The notes below the pieces were generated by a model. That model made no database searches. It saw nothing but the letters and a program-made list of their open reading frames with translations, and was not told where the DNA came from. The translations under genes were made by a program, and so were the position numbers. A DNA stretch of 34,387 nt from contig NZ_RJJR01000027.1 of the NCBI RefSeq assembly GCF_003721595.1, positions 1 through 34,387 of the forward strand, read 5' to 3'. Origin of the DNA: Hanamia caeni. Its GTDB lineage: Bacteria > Bacteroidota > Bacteroidia > Chitinophagales > Chitinophagaceae. Of the stretch, positions 17,882 through 25,504 are shown one piece after another; position 1 is the stretch's first letter; each line of letters opens with the position of its first letter.

Positions 17882-18682
17882 TTAATAATCGGACCACAAA
17901 TTTGAATTCGCTTTTTCAGCGGCCTCGATGGAAGAGAATGAAGTTAAAATGTCGGCCTTATTTTTCCTTACACAAACCATGTGCTCGTAATGTGCGGCGG
18001 GTTTTCCATCGCTTGTTCTTACCGTCCAGCCGTCTTTATCGTTATATACATCTTTGGTCCCCAGGTTTATCATGGGTTCTATTGCTATCACAAGGCCATC
18101 TTTTAATTTGCTACCCTTGCCCCGTTTTCCATAATTGGGAATTTGTGGGTCCTCGTGTAATTCCCTGCCGATGCCATGTCCCACCAATTCACGTACTACG
18201 CCATACCCGTGTTGTTTTTCTGTATATTCCTGTATCGCAGCCGAAATATCGCCAATGCGGTTTCCCACCACTGCTTTCTCGATACCAAGATAAAGCGCCT
18301 CCTTGGTCACACGCAGCAATTGTTTTACCTCTTCTGAAATTTCGCCAAGCGCGAAAGTGTAAGCGCTATCTCCATGATATCCGTTTTTAAGTGCCCCGCA
18401 ATCGATTGAAATAATATCGCCTTCTTTCAGAGGCTCCTTCGTAGGGAAACCGTGCACCACGGCATCGTTCACCGAAATGCAACACGCAAAAGGATAGCCA
18501 TGATAATGCTTGAAGTTGGGAACGGCGCCTTGCGCGAGTATAAATTCTTCCGCAATATCGTTGAGTTCCAAAGTAGATATGCCCGGTTTTAAGAAGGATG
18601 CCGCATGTGCGATACTGTCATTTACAATTTTGCAACTTTGCCTCAGTCTTTCTATTTCCTCACTTGATTTATAATGAATCAT
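17882..18682 (-). CDS. map: Type I methionine aminopeptidase
   Basis: The product has 266 residues and removes the initiator Met from nascent proteins. The five metal ligands are visible: D94 (ISIDCGAL), D105 (YHGDSAYTF), H169 (GHGIGRELHEDP), E202 (AIEPMINLG) and E233 (HYEHMV). Catalytic H77 is in NDAVVHGFP. Length is standard for the type I enzyme, without a zinc-finger extension. It follows secY as in many spc operons, but an intrinsic terminator lies between them, so it depends on read-through or an unrecognised promoter. Confidence 0.96.
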   Translation of the reverse strand: MIHYKSSEEIERLRQSCKIVNDSIAHAASFLKPGISTLELNDIAEEFILAQGAVPNFKHYHGYPFACCISVNDAVVHGFPTKEPLKEGDIISIDCGALKNGYHGDSAYTFALGEISEEVKQLLRVTKEALYLGIEKAVVGNRIGDISAAIQEYTEKQHGYGVVRELVGHGIGRELHEDPQIPNYGKRGKGSKLKDGLVIAIEPMINLGTKDVYNDKDGWTVRTSDGKPAAHYEHMVCVRKNKADILTSFSSIEAAEKANSNLWSDY

Positions 18683-18700
18683 CAGGTATATTATTAATTT

Positions 18701-18733
18701 AAAAAAACCCCGTCATACTTATGGCCGGGGTTT
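18701..18733 (-). terminator. Intrinsic terminator after secY
   Basis: On the minus strand AAACCCCG pairs with CGGGGTTT, followed by a T7 run. It begins 24 nt after the secY stop and ends 19 nt before the map start. It probably ends most of the long ribosomal transcript. Confidence 0.88.
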
Positions 18734-18756
18734 AAGATTATAGTGATTTTGTTTGT

Positions 18757-20100
18757 TTAAATTCCTCCGGTAACTCCTGGAGCTGCTGTTCTTCCCTGGA
18801 TGCGCCCGCTGCTCATCAAGCCATCATATTGGCGCATTAATAACTGGGTTTCTATTTGCTGTAAAGTATCCAAAACAACTGCTACCATAATGAGAAGGGA
18901 AGTGCCTCCATAAAAAGTAGCAAAGCCCTGGGTAACTCCAAAAATTTCCATTATTCCGGGCAAAATACCTACAATGGCCAAAAGAACGGCACCTGGTAAA
19001 GTAATTCTGTCCATAATTGTTCCGATATATTCAGTAGTTGGCTGCCCTGGCTTTACTCCCGGAATGAAACCATTATTCCGTTTTAAGTCATCAGACATTT
19101 GCTTCGGGTTAAATATCAGGGATGTATAAACAAAGGTGAAACCAATGGTCATAATTCCATAAATTATCATGTAAACTCCATTTGTAGGCGAAGTAAAATA
19201 GACCGCCCAACTTTTTCCACCGGTCTGGAATCCTGCAAAAATGGTGGGGAGAAACATGATAGCCTGGGCAAATATGATAGGCATTACGCCGGCTGCATTC
19301 ACTTTTAAAGGAAGAAACTGGCGGGCGCCACCAAACTGCCTGTTACCAACAATTTGTTTAGCATAATTTACAGGCACTTTTCTTACACCCTGCACAAGTA
19401 CAATCAGGCCTAGTATTACTGCGATAAAAGCTGCAATTTCAATAAGGAAGATCAATAATCCGCCGCCGCCGGCTGTTTCCTTTGCATAAAATTCCTGCAT
19501 AAATGATTGGGGAAGGCGGGCAAGAATGCCAATCATGATAATAAGCGAAGTACCGTTACCCAAACCCTTGTCAGTAATCTTTTCACCAAGCCACATTACA
19601 AACATGGTACCTGCTGTAAGAAGAAATACGGTTGAAACCCAAAAATACGGTTTGAACGCATCTAAAAGAGCGCCCTGGCTGGAAGATTCAAGAAAGCCTA
19701 TATATGCCGCTGCCTGGAAGGCTGTAACGATTACGGTAAGATAACGGGTCCATTGATTAATCTTTTTTTGTCCGCTCTCTCCTTCTTTCTGAATTTTTGA
19801 AATCTGTGGAACCAACACGGTTACCAACTGCATGAAAATGGATGCGGAAATGTAGGGCATTATTCCCAGGGCAAAAATGGAAGCTTTTGCGAAAGCACCA
19901 CCTACAAAAGCGTTTAGCAGGCCAAGCATTCCGCTGGAAGAACTGCTTTCAAGATTGGACAGTTTATTTGGATCTATTCCGGGAAGCACAATAAAAGAAC
20001 CTACCCTATAAACCAAAATGAGCCCTAAAGTGATGAGAATCTTATTTCTCAATTCCTCTATGGTCCAAATATTTTTTAGTGTTGAGATGAATTTCTTCAC
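18757..20100 (-). CDS. secY: Protein translocase subunit SecY
   Basis: The product has 447 residues. SecY is the channel of the SecYEG translocon in the inner membrane. Several long hydrophobic segments fit the usual ten transmembrane helices. Recognisable family segments are FALGIMPYISASIFMQL in TM2, GEKITDKGLGNGTSLIIMIG and the cytosolic loop NPKQMSDDLKRNNGFIPG. The N-terminus (MKKFISTLKNIWTIEELR) and the length are typical. It is the last gene before the operon terminator. A weak GATATTTG box, followed by CATCCC, lies 43-50 nt upstream and may give some independent expression. Confidence 0.97.
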   Translation of the reverse strand: MKKFISTLKNIWTIEELRNKILITLGLILVYRVGSFIVLPGIDPNKLSNLESSSSSGMLGLLNAFVGGAFAKASIFALGIMPYISASIFMQLVTVLVPQISKIQKEGESGQKKINQWTRYLTVIVTAFQAAAYIGFLESSSQGALLDAFKPYFWVSTVFLLTAGTMFVMWLGEKITDKGLGNGTSLIIMIGILARLPQSFMQEFYAKETAGGGGLLIFLIEIAAFIAVILGLIVLVQGVRKVPVNYAKQIVGNRQFGGARQFLPLKVNAAGVMPIIFAQAIMFLPTIFAGFQTGGKSWAVYFTSPTNGVYMIIYGIMTIGFTFVYTSLIFNPKQMSDDLKRNNGFIPGVKPGQPTTEYIGTIMDRITLPGAVLLAIVGILPGIMEIFGVTQGFATFYGGTSLLIMVAVVLDTLQQIETQLLMRQYDGLMSSGRIQGRTAAPGVTGGI

Positions 20101-20142
20101 AGAATTGTTATGGTTTAATTATTTGCTACCGGGTTTGGGATG

Positions 20143-20150
20143 CAAATATC
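20143..20150 (-). promoter_or_regulatory. Weak promoter-like box before secY
   Basis: On the minus strand GATATTTG has one mismatch to TAnnTTTG and continues CATCCC, similar to the CACTCCC after the rpsJ and rpsA boxes. No -33 element was confirmed. Confidence 0.2.
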
Positions 20151-20156
20151 AATGAT

Positions 20157-20606
20157 TTATTTTAAAATTTCAATTGAACCGCCTGCTGACTCAATCGCTT
20201 CTTTAGCCTTCTTGCTTACCGCATCTACCTTAAAAGTAATCTTCGATTTAAGCTCGCCATTGCCCAAAATTTTTACCCTGTCGAACTGGCCAATCAGGTT
20301 ATTAATATACAAATTTTCAGCAGTAAATTCAGTGATCTCGTGCTTTTCTATTAACTGATCTACCTGGCCGAGATTGAAAACTTTATATTCAATGCGGTTA
20401 TTGTTTTTGAAACCACGTTTTGGCAGCCTCCTCTGGATAGGCATCTGGCCTCCCTCGTGCGCCATTTTAATTTTGTAACCTGTGCGGCTTTGGCCACCTT
20501 TGTTTCCTTTGGTTGATGTTCCTCCCTTACCGGAAGCTTCGCCGCGGCCTAATCTTTTTACCTTGTGAGTAGCGCCGTATGCCGGCTTTAAATTCTCTAA
20601 TTTCAT
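20157..20606 (-). CDS. rplO: 50S ribosomal protein uL15
   Basis: The product has 149 residues. It has the Gly/Lys-rich extended N-terminal arm that penetrates 23S rRNA (RLGRGEASGKGGTSTKGNKG, 18-37), the block GGQMPIQRRLPKRGF (52-66) and the C-terminal globular domain ending AKEAIESAGGSIEIL. It is a late-assembly 50S protein near the central protuberance base. The order rpmD-rplO-secY is canonical. The 83-nt spacer before it holds a GC-rich, GGTACC-centred inverted repeat about 25-40 nt upstream of the start. Confidence 0.97.
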   Translation of the reverse strand: MKLENLKPAYGATHKVKRLGRGEASGKGGTSTKGNKGGQSRTGYKIKMAHEGGQMPIQRRLPKRGFKNNNRIEYKVFNLGQVDQLIEKHEITEFTAENLYINNLIGQFDRVKILGNGELKSKITFKVDAVSKKAKEAIESAGGSIEILK

Positions 20607-20628
20607 AGTACTTTTTTTTTAACTCAAC

Positions 20629-20647
20629 GCCCCAGGTACCCGGAGCT
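20629..20647. repeat. GGTACC-centred inverted repeat in rpmD-rplO spacer
   Basis: CCAGGTACCCGG is near-palindromic and sits in an otherwise AT-rich spacer, just before the rplO start. It resembles GC-rich elements at 21872 and 30500. Confidence 0.4.
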
Positions 20648-20689
20648 CGCTATTTAAAATTAATATTAAACAAAAAAGCGAAAACCGGC

Positions 20690-20872
20690 TTAAGCCAGTT
20701 CTTCCACTTTAATTAAATGATTTACTTTTTTAACCATCCCAAGAATTTGAGGAGTGGCTTCCACTTCCTTTACAGAATGCAACTTATTAAGTCCCAAAGC
20801 TTTTAATGTAAGCTTTTGCCTTTCTGAACGGTCGATCCCACTTTTTATCTGTGTTATTTTTATCTTTTTCAT
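20690..20872 (-). CDS. rpmD: 50S ribosomal protein uL30
   Basis: The open frame reaches 20938, which would put rpmD 1 nt from rpsE. The ATG at 20872 (MKKIKITQIKSGIDRSERQK) gives the usual 60-residue L30 without the odd N-terminal 22 residues, so I prefer it. Family segments are LKALGLNKLHSVKEVEATP and GMVKKVNHLIKVEE. It is a small 50S protein binding 23S rRNA. Position between rpsE and rplO is canonical. Confidence 0.95.
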   Translation of the reverse strand: MKKIKITQIKSGIDRSERQKLTLKALGLNKLHSVKEVEATPQILGMVKKVNHLIKVEELA

Positions 20873-20939
20873 GATAATTTTTTTCGGTAGTAAGATTCCG
20901 GTATGTTGTATGAACCGCTTTCTCTTACCTGGTAACAAT

Positions 20940-21458
20940 TTATCCGTTAAAAACTTTTTTCAGCGAAATATTTCTTGTTTTTGCAACGCCGGTTGGTTCT
21001 CTTAACATTGACAAAGCCTTAACCGTGGCTTTTACCACATTATGCGGATTTGCTGAACCAAGAGACTTAGCCAACACGTCTGTAATACCAGCACTCTCCA
21101 ACACCGCACGCATGCTTCCTCCGGCAATTACGCCTGTACCGGCGGCAGCTGGCTTAATCAAAACTTTGGCAGCGCCATCCTTACACCATTGTTCGTGCGG
21201 AATGGTACCATGCAGCAGGGGAACTTTTATAAGATTCTTTTTGGCATCATCCATTCCCTTCAAAATAGCTTCCTGCACTTCTTTGGCCTTACCTAATCCA
21301 TGGCCTACCACTCCATTTTCATTCCCAACTACCACGATGGCAGAAAAACTAAATGCCCTTCCGCCCTTGGTGGTCTTTACCACGCGATTTATGGATACTA
21401 CTTTTTCTTTTAATTCAAGATCAGCACCTTTTATTCTCTGTGTGTTTGATTTCAACAT
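20940..21458 (-). CDS. rpsE: 30S ribosomal protein uS5
   Basis: The product has 172 residues. The N-terminal double-stranded-RNA-binding-like domain carries the S5 signature at 32-68 (GGRAFSFSAIVVVGNENGVV followed by GHGLGKAKEV). The C-terminal domain contains GTGVIAGGSMRAVLESAGI. It takes part in decoding fidelity and mRNA unwinding at the 30S entry channel. rplR lies upstream with a 42-nt spacer. Confidence 0.97.
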   Translation of the reverse strand: MLKSNTQRIKGADLELKEKVVSINRVVKTTKGGRAFSFSAIVVVGNENGVVGHGLGKAKEVQEAILKGMDDAKKNLIKVPLLHGTIPHEQWCKDGAAKVLIKPAAAGTGVIAGGSMRAVLESAGITDVLAKSLGSANPHNVVKATVKALSMLREPTGVAKTRNISLKKVFNG

Positions 21459-21500
21459 TATAACTGTTTGTAAATTTTACTATTAAACTTTTGAAGGATT

Positions 21501-21854
21501 TTAAAAATCCAGTCCCCCCTCTCTCGCACCTTCGGCTACTGCTTTGATACGGCCATGATACAGATAACCACTGCGGTCAAAAACTACCTGCTTAATTCCC
21601 AGGTCAATGGATTTCTTTGCAATAGCTTCACCTACCTTTTTGCTCGTTTCCACCTTGGTTCCTTTCTGCGAAGCGATGTCTTTTTCGCGGGAGGATGCAG
21701 ATGCAATCGTTGCCCCGTTGGCATCATCAATTAGCTGAACATAAATTTCTTTATTGCTTCTGAAAACGCTTAAGCGTGGCTTTTGAGCGCTTCCGCTGAT
21801 TCTTTTGCGAATGCGGTATCTAATCTTTTGACGGGCGCTAACTTTTGAGTTCAT
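21501..21854 (-). CDS. rplR: 50S ribosomal protein uL18
   Basis: The product has 117 residues and is a 5S rRNA-binding protein of the central protuberance. It shows the basic N-terminal arm (RQKIRYRIRKRISG), RLSVFRSNKEIYVQLIDD, and the C-terminal YLYHGRIKAVAEGAREGGLD. Length is standard. The 147-nt spacer before it holds a GC-rich inverted repeat centred on TAGCTA, 18-48 nt upstream of the start. Confidence 0.97.
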   Translation of the reverse strand: MNSKVSARQKIRYRIRKRISGSAQKPRLSVFRSNKEIYVQLIDDANGATIASASSREKDIASQKGTKVETSKKVGEAIAKKSIDLGIKQVVFDRSGYLYHGRIKAVAEGAREGGLDF

Positions 21855-21871
21855 TTTATTTCTATTTTAAA

Positions 21872-21902
21872 TTCCGTCCGGATAGCTACCGGGTCCCGGA
21901 AA
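21872..21902. repeat. GC-rich inverted repeat in rplF-rplR spacer
   Basis: CCGGATAGCTACCGG is near-palindromic and flanked by TTCCG and CGGAA outer arms. It stands out in an AT-rich spacer and lies just before the rplR start. A half-copy (GCTACCGGGTTTGGGA) sits before secY at about 20125. Confidence 0.45.
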
Positions 21903-22001
21903 ATTTTTATTTATTATTCTTTATTTGATGCTGATTAAAAATCCTAATTATTTATTCGTTTACTACGAAAAAAACCAGGCATTAGCCAATCAGCCATCAA
22001 T

Positions 22002-22556
22002 TTATTTACCTGCAGCCTTACCTGCTTTTCTGCGTAATATTTCGCCTTCAAACTTAACACCTTTCCCTTTGTAAGGCTCGGGCTTGCGCAGGCTGCGAAT
22101 TTTTGCAGCAACCTGCCCAAGCAATTGCTTGTCGGCGCTGGTCAAAATCACTTTTGGATTTTTCCCTTTTTCCTGAGCAGTTGCTACAGTAAGCTCTTTT
22201 GGTATTTCAACCACGATGTTGTGAGAAAAACCAAGAGAAAGGTCGAGAAGATTTCCCTGGTTAGTGGCTTTATAACCAACCCCTACTAATTCAAGGGTTT
22301 TAGTATATCCATCTGTAACTCCTACAATCATGTTATTTATCAAAGCGCGGTACAGTCCATGCATGGCCTTATGCCGTATCTGCTCTGTAGGGCGGGCCAA
22401 TTCAATTTTATCATCCTTTACCTCCACTTTAATATCAGGATCTATGGTCTGCTTTAATTCTCCCTTGGGGCCCTTCACTGTAACTACATTATCTTTCCCC
22501 ACGGTGACCTGTACGCCTTTGGCGATTTTTACGGGGTTTTTTCCTACTCTTGACAT
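22002..22556 (-). CDS. rplF: 50S ribosomal protein uL6
   Basis: The product has 184 residues with two related alpha/beta domains. The N-terminus SRVGKNPVKIAKGVQVTV and the C-terminal signature RKPEPYKGKGVKFEGE are diagnostic. It binds 23S rRNA near the sarcin-ricin loop. The start is 73 nt after the end of a 29-codon membrane-peptide ORF that sits between rpsH and this gene. Confidence 0.97.
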   Translation of the reverse strand: MSRVGKNPVKIAKGVQVTVGKDNVVTVKGPKGELKQTIDPDIKVEVKDDKIELARPTEQIRHKAMHGLYRALINNMIVGVTDGYTKTLELVGVGYKATNQGNLLDLSLGFSHNIVVEIPKELTVATAQEKGKNPKVILTSADKQLLGQVAAKIRSLRKPEPYKGKGVKFEGEILRRKAGKAAGK

Positions 22557-22628
22557 AGCCGGTTTTATTTATTTAGTTTTTAATCTGGCAGTGTTCAGCC
22601 ACGACTAAGGCTTAATTTCTTACCAATT

Positions 22629-22718
22629 TTATTTATTTCTATCAGAGCTTCTCAACACATATCTTATCGCAAAAAATAAGACCAGGAAAGTGATAATTGC
22701 TCCAACTATTGAATTCAT
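22629..22718 (-). CDS. Putative 29-residue single-pass membrane micropeptide between rpsH and rplF
   Basis: The ATG lies only 2 nt after the rpsH stop (TAA-TA-ATG), a spacing typical of translational coupling. The ORF encodes 29 residues: a short N-terminus (MNS), about 15 uninterrupted hydrophobic residues (IVGAIITFLVLFFAI), then a basic tail with Arg19, Arg23, Arg27 and Lys29. This fits one transmembrane helix with the C-terminus in the cytoplasm by the positive-inside rule. No known ribosomal or Sec component of this form comes to mind. Chance cannot be excluded at this length, but composition, placement and coupling all point the same way. Confidence 0.5.
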   Translation of the reverse strand: MNSIVGAIITFLVLFFAIRYVLRSSDRNK

Positions 22719-22720
22719 TA

Positions 22721-23119
22721 TTAATAAACATTACACAATACTTCCCCACCCACATTTTGGGCCTTCGCTTCTTTATCAGTCATTACTCCTTTGGAAGTAG
22801 AAATGATGGAAATACCTAAGCCATTCTTTACTCTCTTAAATTCATTGGGCTTAGAGTAAGTGCGCAATCCGGGACGGCTCACTCTTTCAAGACTTTCGAT
22901 TGCGGGGACTTTTGACTGGGGATCATATTTAAGCGCTATTTTAATAACTCCCTGTTTTGAATCATCTTCAAACTTATATTTTAAAATATAACCCTGGGTA
23001 TATAAAATTTCAGTGATGCGCTTTTTTAAATTACTGGCAGGAATTTCCACAATCCTGTGGCTTGCCATTTGTGCGTTGCGTATTCTTGTCAGATAATCTG
23101 CGATAGGATCAGTAACCAT
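22721..23119 (-). CDS. rpsH: 30S ribosomal protein uS8
   Basis: The product has 132 residues. It binds the central domain of 16S rRNA and in E. coli is the feedback repressor of the spc operon. The N-terminal TDPIADYLTRIRNAQMA and C-terminal GLGISIISTSKGVMTDKEA are diagnostic. The C-terminus ends LCNVY, then TAA. The stop is followed after 2 nt by the start of the micropeptide ORF. The E. coli S8 operator would sit near rplE; I saw no clear copy there. Confidence 0.97.
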   Translation of the reverse strand: MVTDPIADYLTRIRNAQMASHRIVEIPASNLKKRITEILYTQGYILKYKFEDDSKQGVIKIALKYDPQSKVPAIESLERVSRPGLRTYSKPNEFKRVKNGLGISIISTSKGVMTDKEAKAQNVGGEVLCNVY

Positions 23120-23186
23120 TGTTTAATTTTCTTTTTTATAATTGTTTAACTACAATGCGATATCCGGGTTTGGCCTTTAGCCTTTC

Positions 23187-23456
23187 TTACCAGCTTGCTT
23201 TCTTGACACCAGGAATTTTTCCTTCAAGCGCCATGTCACGGAACTGATTTCTTGAAAGCCCGAAATGCCTCATATATCCTCTTGGGCGGCCGGTAAGCTG
23301 GCACCTGTTTTTAAGACGAACAGGAGATGCGTTTTTAGGAAGAAGGTCCAATGCTTTATAATCTCCGGCTTCTTTCAATGCCTTCCTTTTTTCAGCATAT
23401 TTTTCCACCATCGCCACCCGCTTTCTTTGTCTTGCTTTTATTGACTCTTTAGCCAT
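23187..23456 (-). CDS. rpsN: 30S ribosomal protein uS14, zinc-free long form
   Basis: The product has 89 residues. The signature RCQLTGRPRGYMRHFGLSRN is present. The zinc-binding CxxC pairs are absent (a single Cys at position 52), so this is the long C-minus form, not the 61-residue zinc form. It acts in the 30S head. It lies between rplE and rpsH as usual. Confidence 0.97.
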   Translation of the reverse strand: MAKESIKARQRKRVAMVEKYAEKRKALKEAGDYKALDLLPKNASPVRLKNRCQLTGRPRGYMRHFGLSRNQFRDMALEGKIPGVKKASW

Positions 23457-23470
23457 AATTCTAATTTGAT

Positions 23471-23490
23471 AATTAGCTAATTAGCTAATT
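23471..23490. repeat. Period-8 AATTAGCT repeat in rplE-rpsN spacer
   Basis: AATTAGCT is repeated in tandem with an 8-nt period and reads as its own reverse complement. The same unit occurs at the rpmC stop (25224-25244). Confidence 0.8.
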
Positions 23491-23493
23491 GAT

Positions 23494-24060
23494 TTATTTT
23501 TTTATATTTTTAAATGGCAGCCCCAATCCTTTCAGAAGCTCGTAAGCTTCTTCATTGGTATTTGCCGTGGTTACAAAAGTGATATCAAGCCCAGTGATTT
23601 TATTCACTTTATCAATATCAATTTCAGGAAAAATAATTTGCTCTGTAACGCCCATTGTATAGTTGCCGCGGCCGTCAAAAGATTTATCATTAATTCCCTT
23701 AAAATCACGAACGCGGGGCAGCGAAACAGAAACCAGGCGGTCTAAAAATTCATACATTGTATCGCCGCGCAAAGTAACTTTTGCGCCGATAGGCATGTTT
23801 TTGCGCAACTTGAAATTAGAGATATCCTTCTTAGACATTGTGGCCACAGCCTTTTGCCCCGTGATGTTTGTCAGCTCATCTATCGCTACATCAATTAGCT
23901 TTTTGTCAGCCACAGCGCCATTCACCCCCCGGTTCAAACAAACCTTGGTAAGCCTGGGCGCCTGCATTACAGTTTTGTAAGCAAATTTTTTCATTAATGC
24001 CGGTACAACTTCTTTTTTGTACTTATCTTCCAATCTTGGAGTATATGTTTCCGTACTCAT
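23494..24060 (-). CDS. rplE: 50S ribosomal protein uL5
   Basis: The product has 188 residues and is a 5S rRNA-binding protein that contacts the P-site tRNA. Recognisable blocks are MQAPRLTKVCLNRGVNGA, LRGDTMYEFLDRLVSVSLPR and GNYTMGVTEQIIFPEID. Its ATG overlaps the rplX stop by one base (TAATG), so translation of the two is likely coupled. Confidence 0.97.
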   Translation of the reverse strand: MSTETYTPRLEDKYKKEVVPALMKKFAYKTVMQAPRLTKVCLNRGVNGAVADKKLIDVAIDELTNITGQKAVATMSKKDISNFKLRKNMPIGAKVTLRGDTMYEFLDRLVSVSLPRVRDFKGINDKSFDGRGNYTMGVTEQIIFPEIDIDKVNKITGLDITFVTTANTNEEAYELLKGLGLPFKNIKK

Positions 24061-24407
24061 TATTTTATTACCTCCCCTGATTTTTTAGCGGTTCTGATTA
24101 ATTTTCCGTTTTCCCTTGATCTGATGATCTTTGAAGGGCCGTGAGATTTCGAATCCCAAAGCATCACATTGGAAATAGCTATAGGCGCTTCCACTTTCAT
24201 GATTCCACCTTTTGTGTTTTGAGCAGATGGCTTCGTATGTTTGGTAACGATATTTACACCCTCTACCAACACACGGTTTTTATCGGTAATCAGTTCCAGC
24301 ACCTTCCGCGGCTTTTTTAAATCTTTATCATCGCCGGCAATCACAACAACGGAATCACCTTTTTTTATGTTGAACTTTGGTTTAAATCTTGTCTTCATTT
24401 TTGACAA
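24060..24407 (-). CDS. rplX: 50S ribosomal protein uL24
   Basis: The product has 115 residues and is an assembly-initiator protein of the 50S subunit. The KOW motif is seen as KKGDSVVVIAGDDKDLKKPR, followed by VLVEGVNIVTKHTKPS. The spacer before it contains a good TAnnTTTG box and a stem-loop, so transcription may restart here. The gene overlaps rplE by one base. Confidence 0.97.
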   Translation of the reverse strand: MSKMKTRFKPKFNIKKGDSVVVIAGDDKDLKKPRKVLELITDKNRVLVEGVNIVTKHTKPSAQNTKGGIMKVEAPIAISNVMLWDSKSHGPSKIIRSRENGKLIRTAKKSGEVIK

Positions 24408-24437
24408 ATATTGTCTTGATTATTTACTTATAAAATA

Positions 24438-24464
24438 CCCTTTTTTAAAAGGGGTGCAAAGATA
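24438..24464 (-). promoter_or_regulatory. Internal promoter before rplX with 5' stem-loop
   Basis: On the minus strand TATCTTTG (24457-24464) matches TAnnTTTG and continues CACCCC. Immediately after, ACCC(C)TTTT pairs with AAAAGGGT, with one bulged C, at the expected 5' end of a transcript. The candidate -33 CAA is 27 nt away, longer than usual. Confidence 0.5.
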
Positions 24465-24473
24465 CAATTATAA

Positions 24474-24842
24474 TTATAACACTTCGGGAGCCAAGGATAT
24501 GATTTTCATATAACCCTTATCGCGCAATTCGCGGGCAACTGGGCCGAAAATGCGCGTTCCCCTCGGCTCATCTGCTGCGTTTAAAAGCACTACTGCATTG
24601 TCATCAAACCGGATATATGATCCATCCTTGCGCCTCAGTTTATTTTTTGTTCTGACGATTACGGCTTTGCTTACAGTGCCTTTTTTGATTCCTCCTGCAG
24701 GGATAGCGTCTTTTACTGTTACAACTATTTTATCGCCCACATGAGCATAATCCTGGCCGGAGTTGCCCAATACCCTAATACACAACACCTCTTTGGCTCC
24801 ACTATTGTCTGCTACATTTAGCCTGCTTTCTTGCTGTATCAT
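24474..24842 (-). CDS. rplN: 50S ribosomal protein uL14
   Basis: The product has 122 residues, the usual length. The N-terminus MIQQESRLNVADNSGAKEV and C-terminus RGTRIFGPVARELRDKGYMK are diagnostic. It forms part of the 30S-50S bridge (B8) and the site where the silencing factor RsfS binds. The 66-nt spacer after it carries the probable internal promoter for rplX. Confidence 0.97.
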   Translation of the reverse strand: MIQQESRLNVADNSGAKEVLCIRVLGNSGQDYAHVGDKIVVTVKDAIPAGGIKKGTVSKAVIVRTKNKLRRKDGSYIRFDDNAVVLLNAADEPRGTRIFGPVARELRDKGYMKIISLAPEVL

Positions 24843-24849
24843 TTTGTAT

Positions 24850-24940
24850 TTAGCTTTTGGCTTCTAGCTATTCGCTTTTTGCCGATTAAACTTTAGATTT
24901 ATACTTTACGCTATTAGCTGAAAGCTAACAGCAAATCGCT
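24850..24940. repeat. Degenerate AGCTAA-type repeats in rpsQ-rplN spacer
   Basis: Pieces such as TAGCTTTTGGCTTCTAGCTA and ATTAGCTGAAAGCTAACAGC recur with roughly 8-nt spacing, resembling the cleaner AATTAGCT arrays nearby. Confidence 0.5.
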
Positions 24941-24943
24941 TTT

Positions 24944-25201
24944 TTATTTTACTTTTTCAAGCACTTCAACCAATCTCCAGCGCTTTGTTTTGCTAAGCGG
25001 CCTTGTTTCCATTATTTTCACAAGATCACCTATATTGCATTCGTTCTTGTCATCGTGCGCATGAAACCCGGTAGTTTTTTTCACGAATTTTCCATAGAGC
25101 GGATGTTTCACTCTCCTCTCTACCTTTACGGTGATGGTTTTGTCCATTTTATTACTGGAAACCACACCAATCCTTACTTTTCTTAAATTTCTTTCGGACA
25201 T
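24944..25201 (-). CDS. rpsQ: 30S ribosomal protein uS17
   Basis: The product has 85 residues with an OB fold. It shows GVVSSNKMDKTITVKVERRV, then HPLYGKFVKKT and IMETRPLSKTKRWRLVEVLE. It binds 16S rRNA early in assembly. It sits between rpmC and rplN as usual. Confidence 0.97.
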   Translation of the reverse strand: MSERNLRKVRIGVVSSNKMDKTITVKVERRVKHPLYGKFVKKTTGFHAHDDKNECNIGDLVKIMETRPLSKTKRWRLVEVLEKVK

Positions 25202-25223
25202 TTTATTAATTTTTAATTAGCGC

Positions 25224-25244
25224 ATTAGCTAATTAGCTAATTAG
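25224..25244. repeat. Period-8 AATTAGCT repeat crossing the rpmC stop
   Basis: ATTAGCTA repeats with an 8-nt period. The array enters rpmC: its last codon and TAG stop come from the repeat. Confidence 0.8.
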
Positions 25245-25443
25245 TTGTTTTTTTTCTTAACTCTGTTTTAGTGCGGGCCAGGTCTTTTCTTACGTCTCTA
25301 ATCGACATCGGATTTTCCAAAGGCGATACCGCATGAGCAAATTTTAATTTCTTAATCCGTAGCTCATCTTCCTTAATCCTTGCCTGCAAATCTTCCACAG
25401 TCATGGTTCTTAAGCTATTTACGAAATCGTTTCTGTTTGACAT
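25237..25443 (-). CDS. rpmC: 50S ribosomal protein uL29
   Basis: The product has 68 residues and is a helical protein at the peptide exit site, near where SRP and trigger factor dock. It shows TVEDLQARIKEDELRIKKLKF and NPMSIRDVRKDLARTKTELR. The last residues (KTTN) and the TAG stop merge into an intergenic AATTAGCT array, so the C-terminus may have been set by repeat insertion. Confidence 0.96.
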   Translation of the reverse strand: MSNRNDFVNSLRTMTVEDLQARIKEDELRIKKLKFAHAVSPLENPMSIRDVRKDLARTKTELRKKTTN

Positions 25444-25450
25444 TTTATTA

Positions 25451-25485
25451 ATTTGAAAATTTGAAAATTTGAAAATTTGAAAATT
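25451..25485. repeat. Period-8 GAAAATTT tandem array in rplP-rpmC spacer
   Basis: TTTGAAAA is repeated four times in tandem with an 8-nt period. It lies just upstream of rpmC and faces a related array at 25505-25540. Confidence 0.9.
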
Positions 25486-25504
25486 CTATACAACTGCATT
25501 CCTT

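Noticed and set aside
21944..21997. 17-codon ORF starting 4 nt after the rplF stop
   Set aside because: Close spacing resembles the rpsH micropeptide, but the peptide (MADWLMPGFF...) has no clear helix and is very short.
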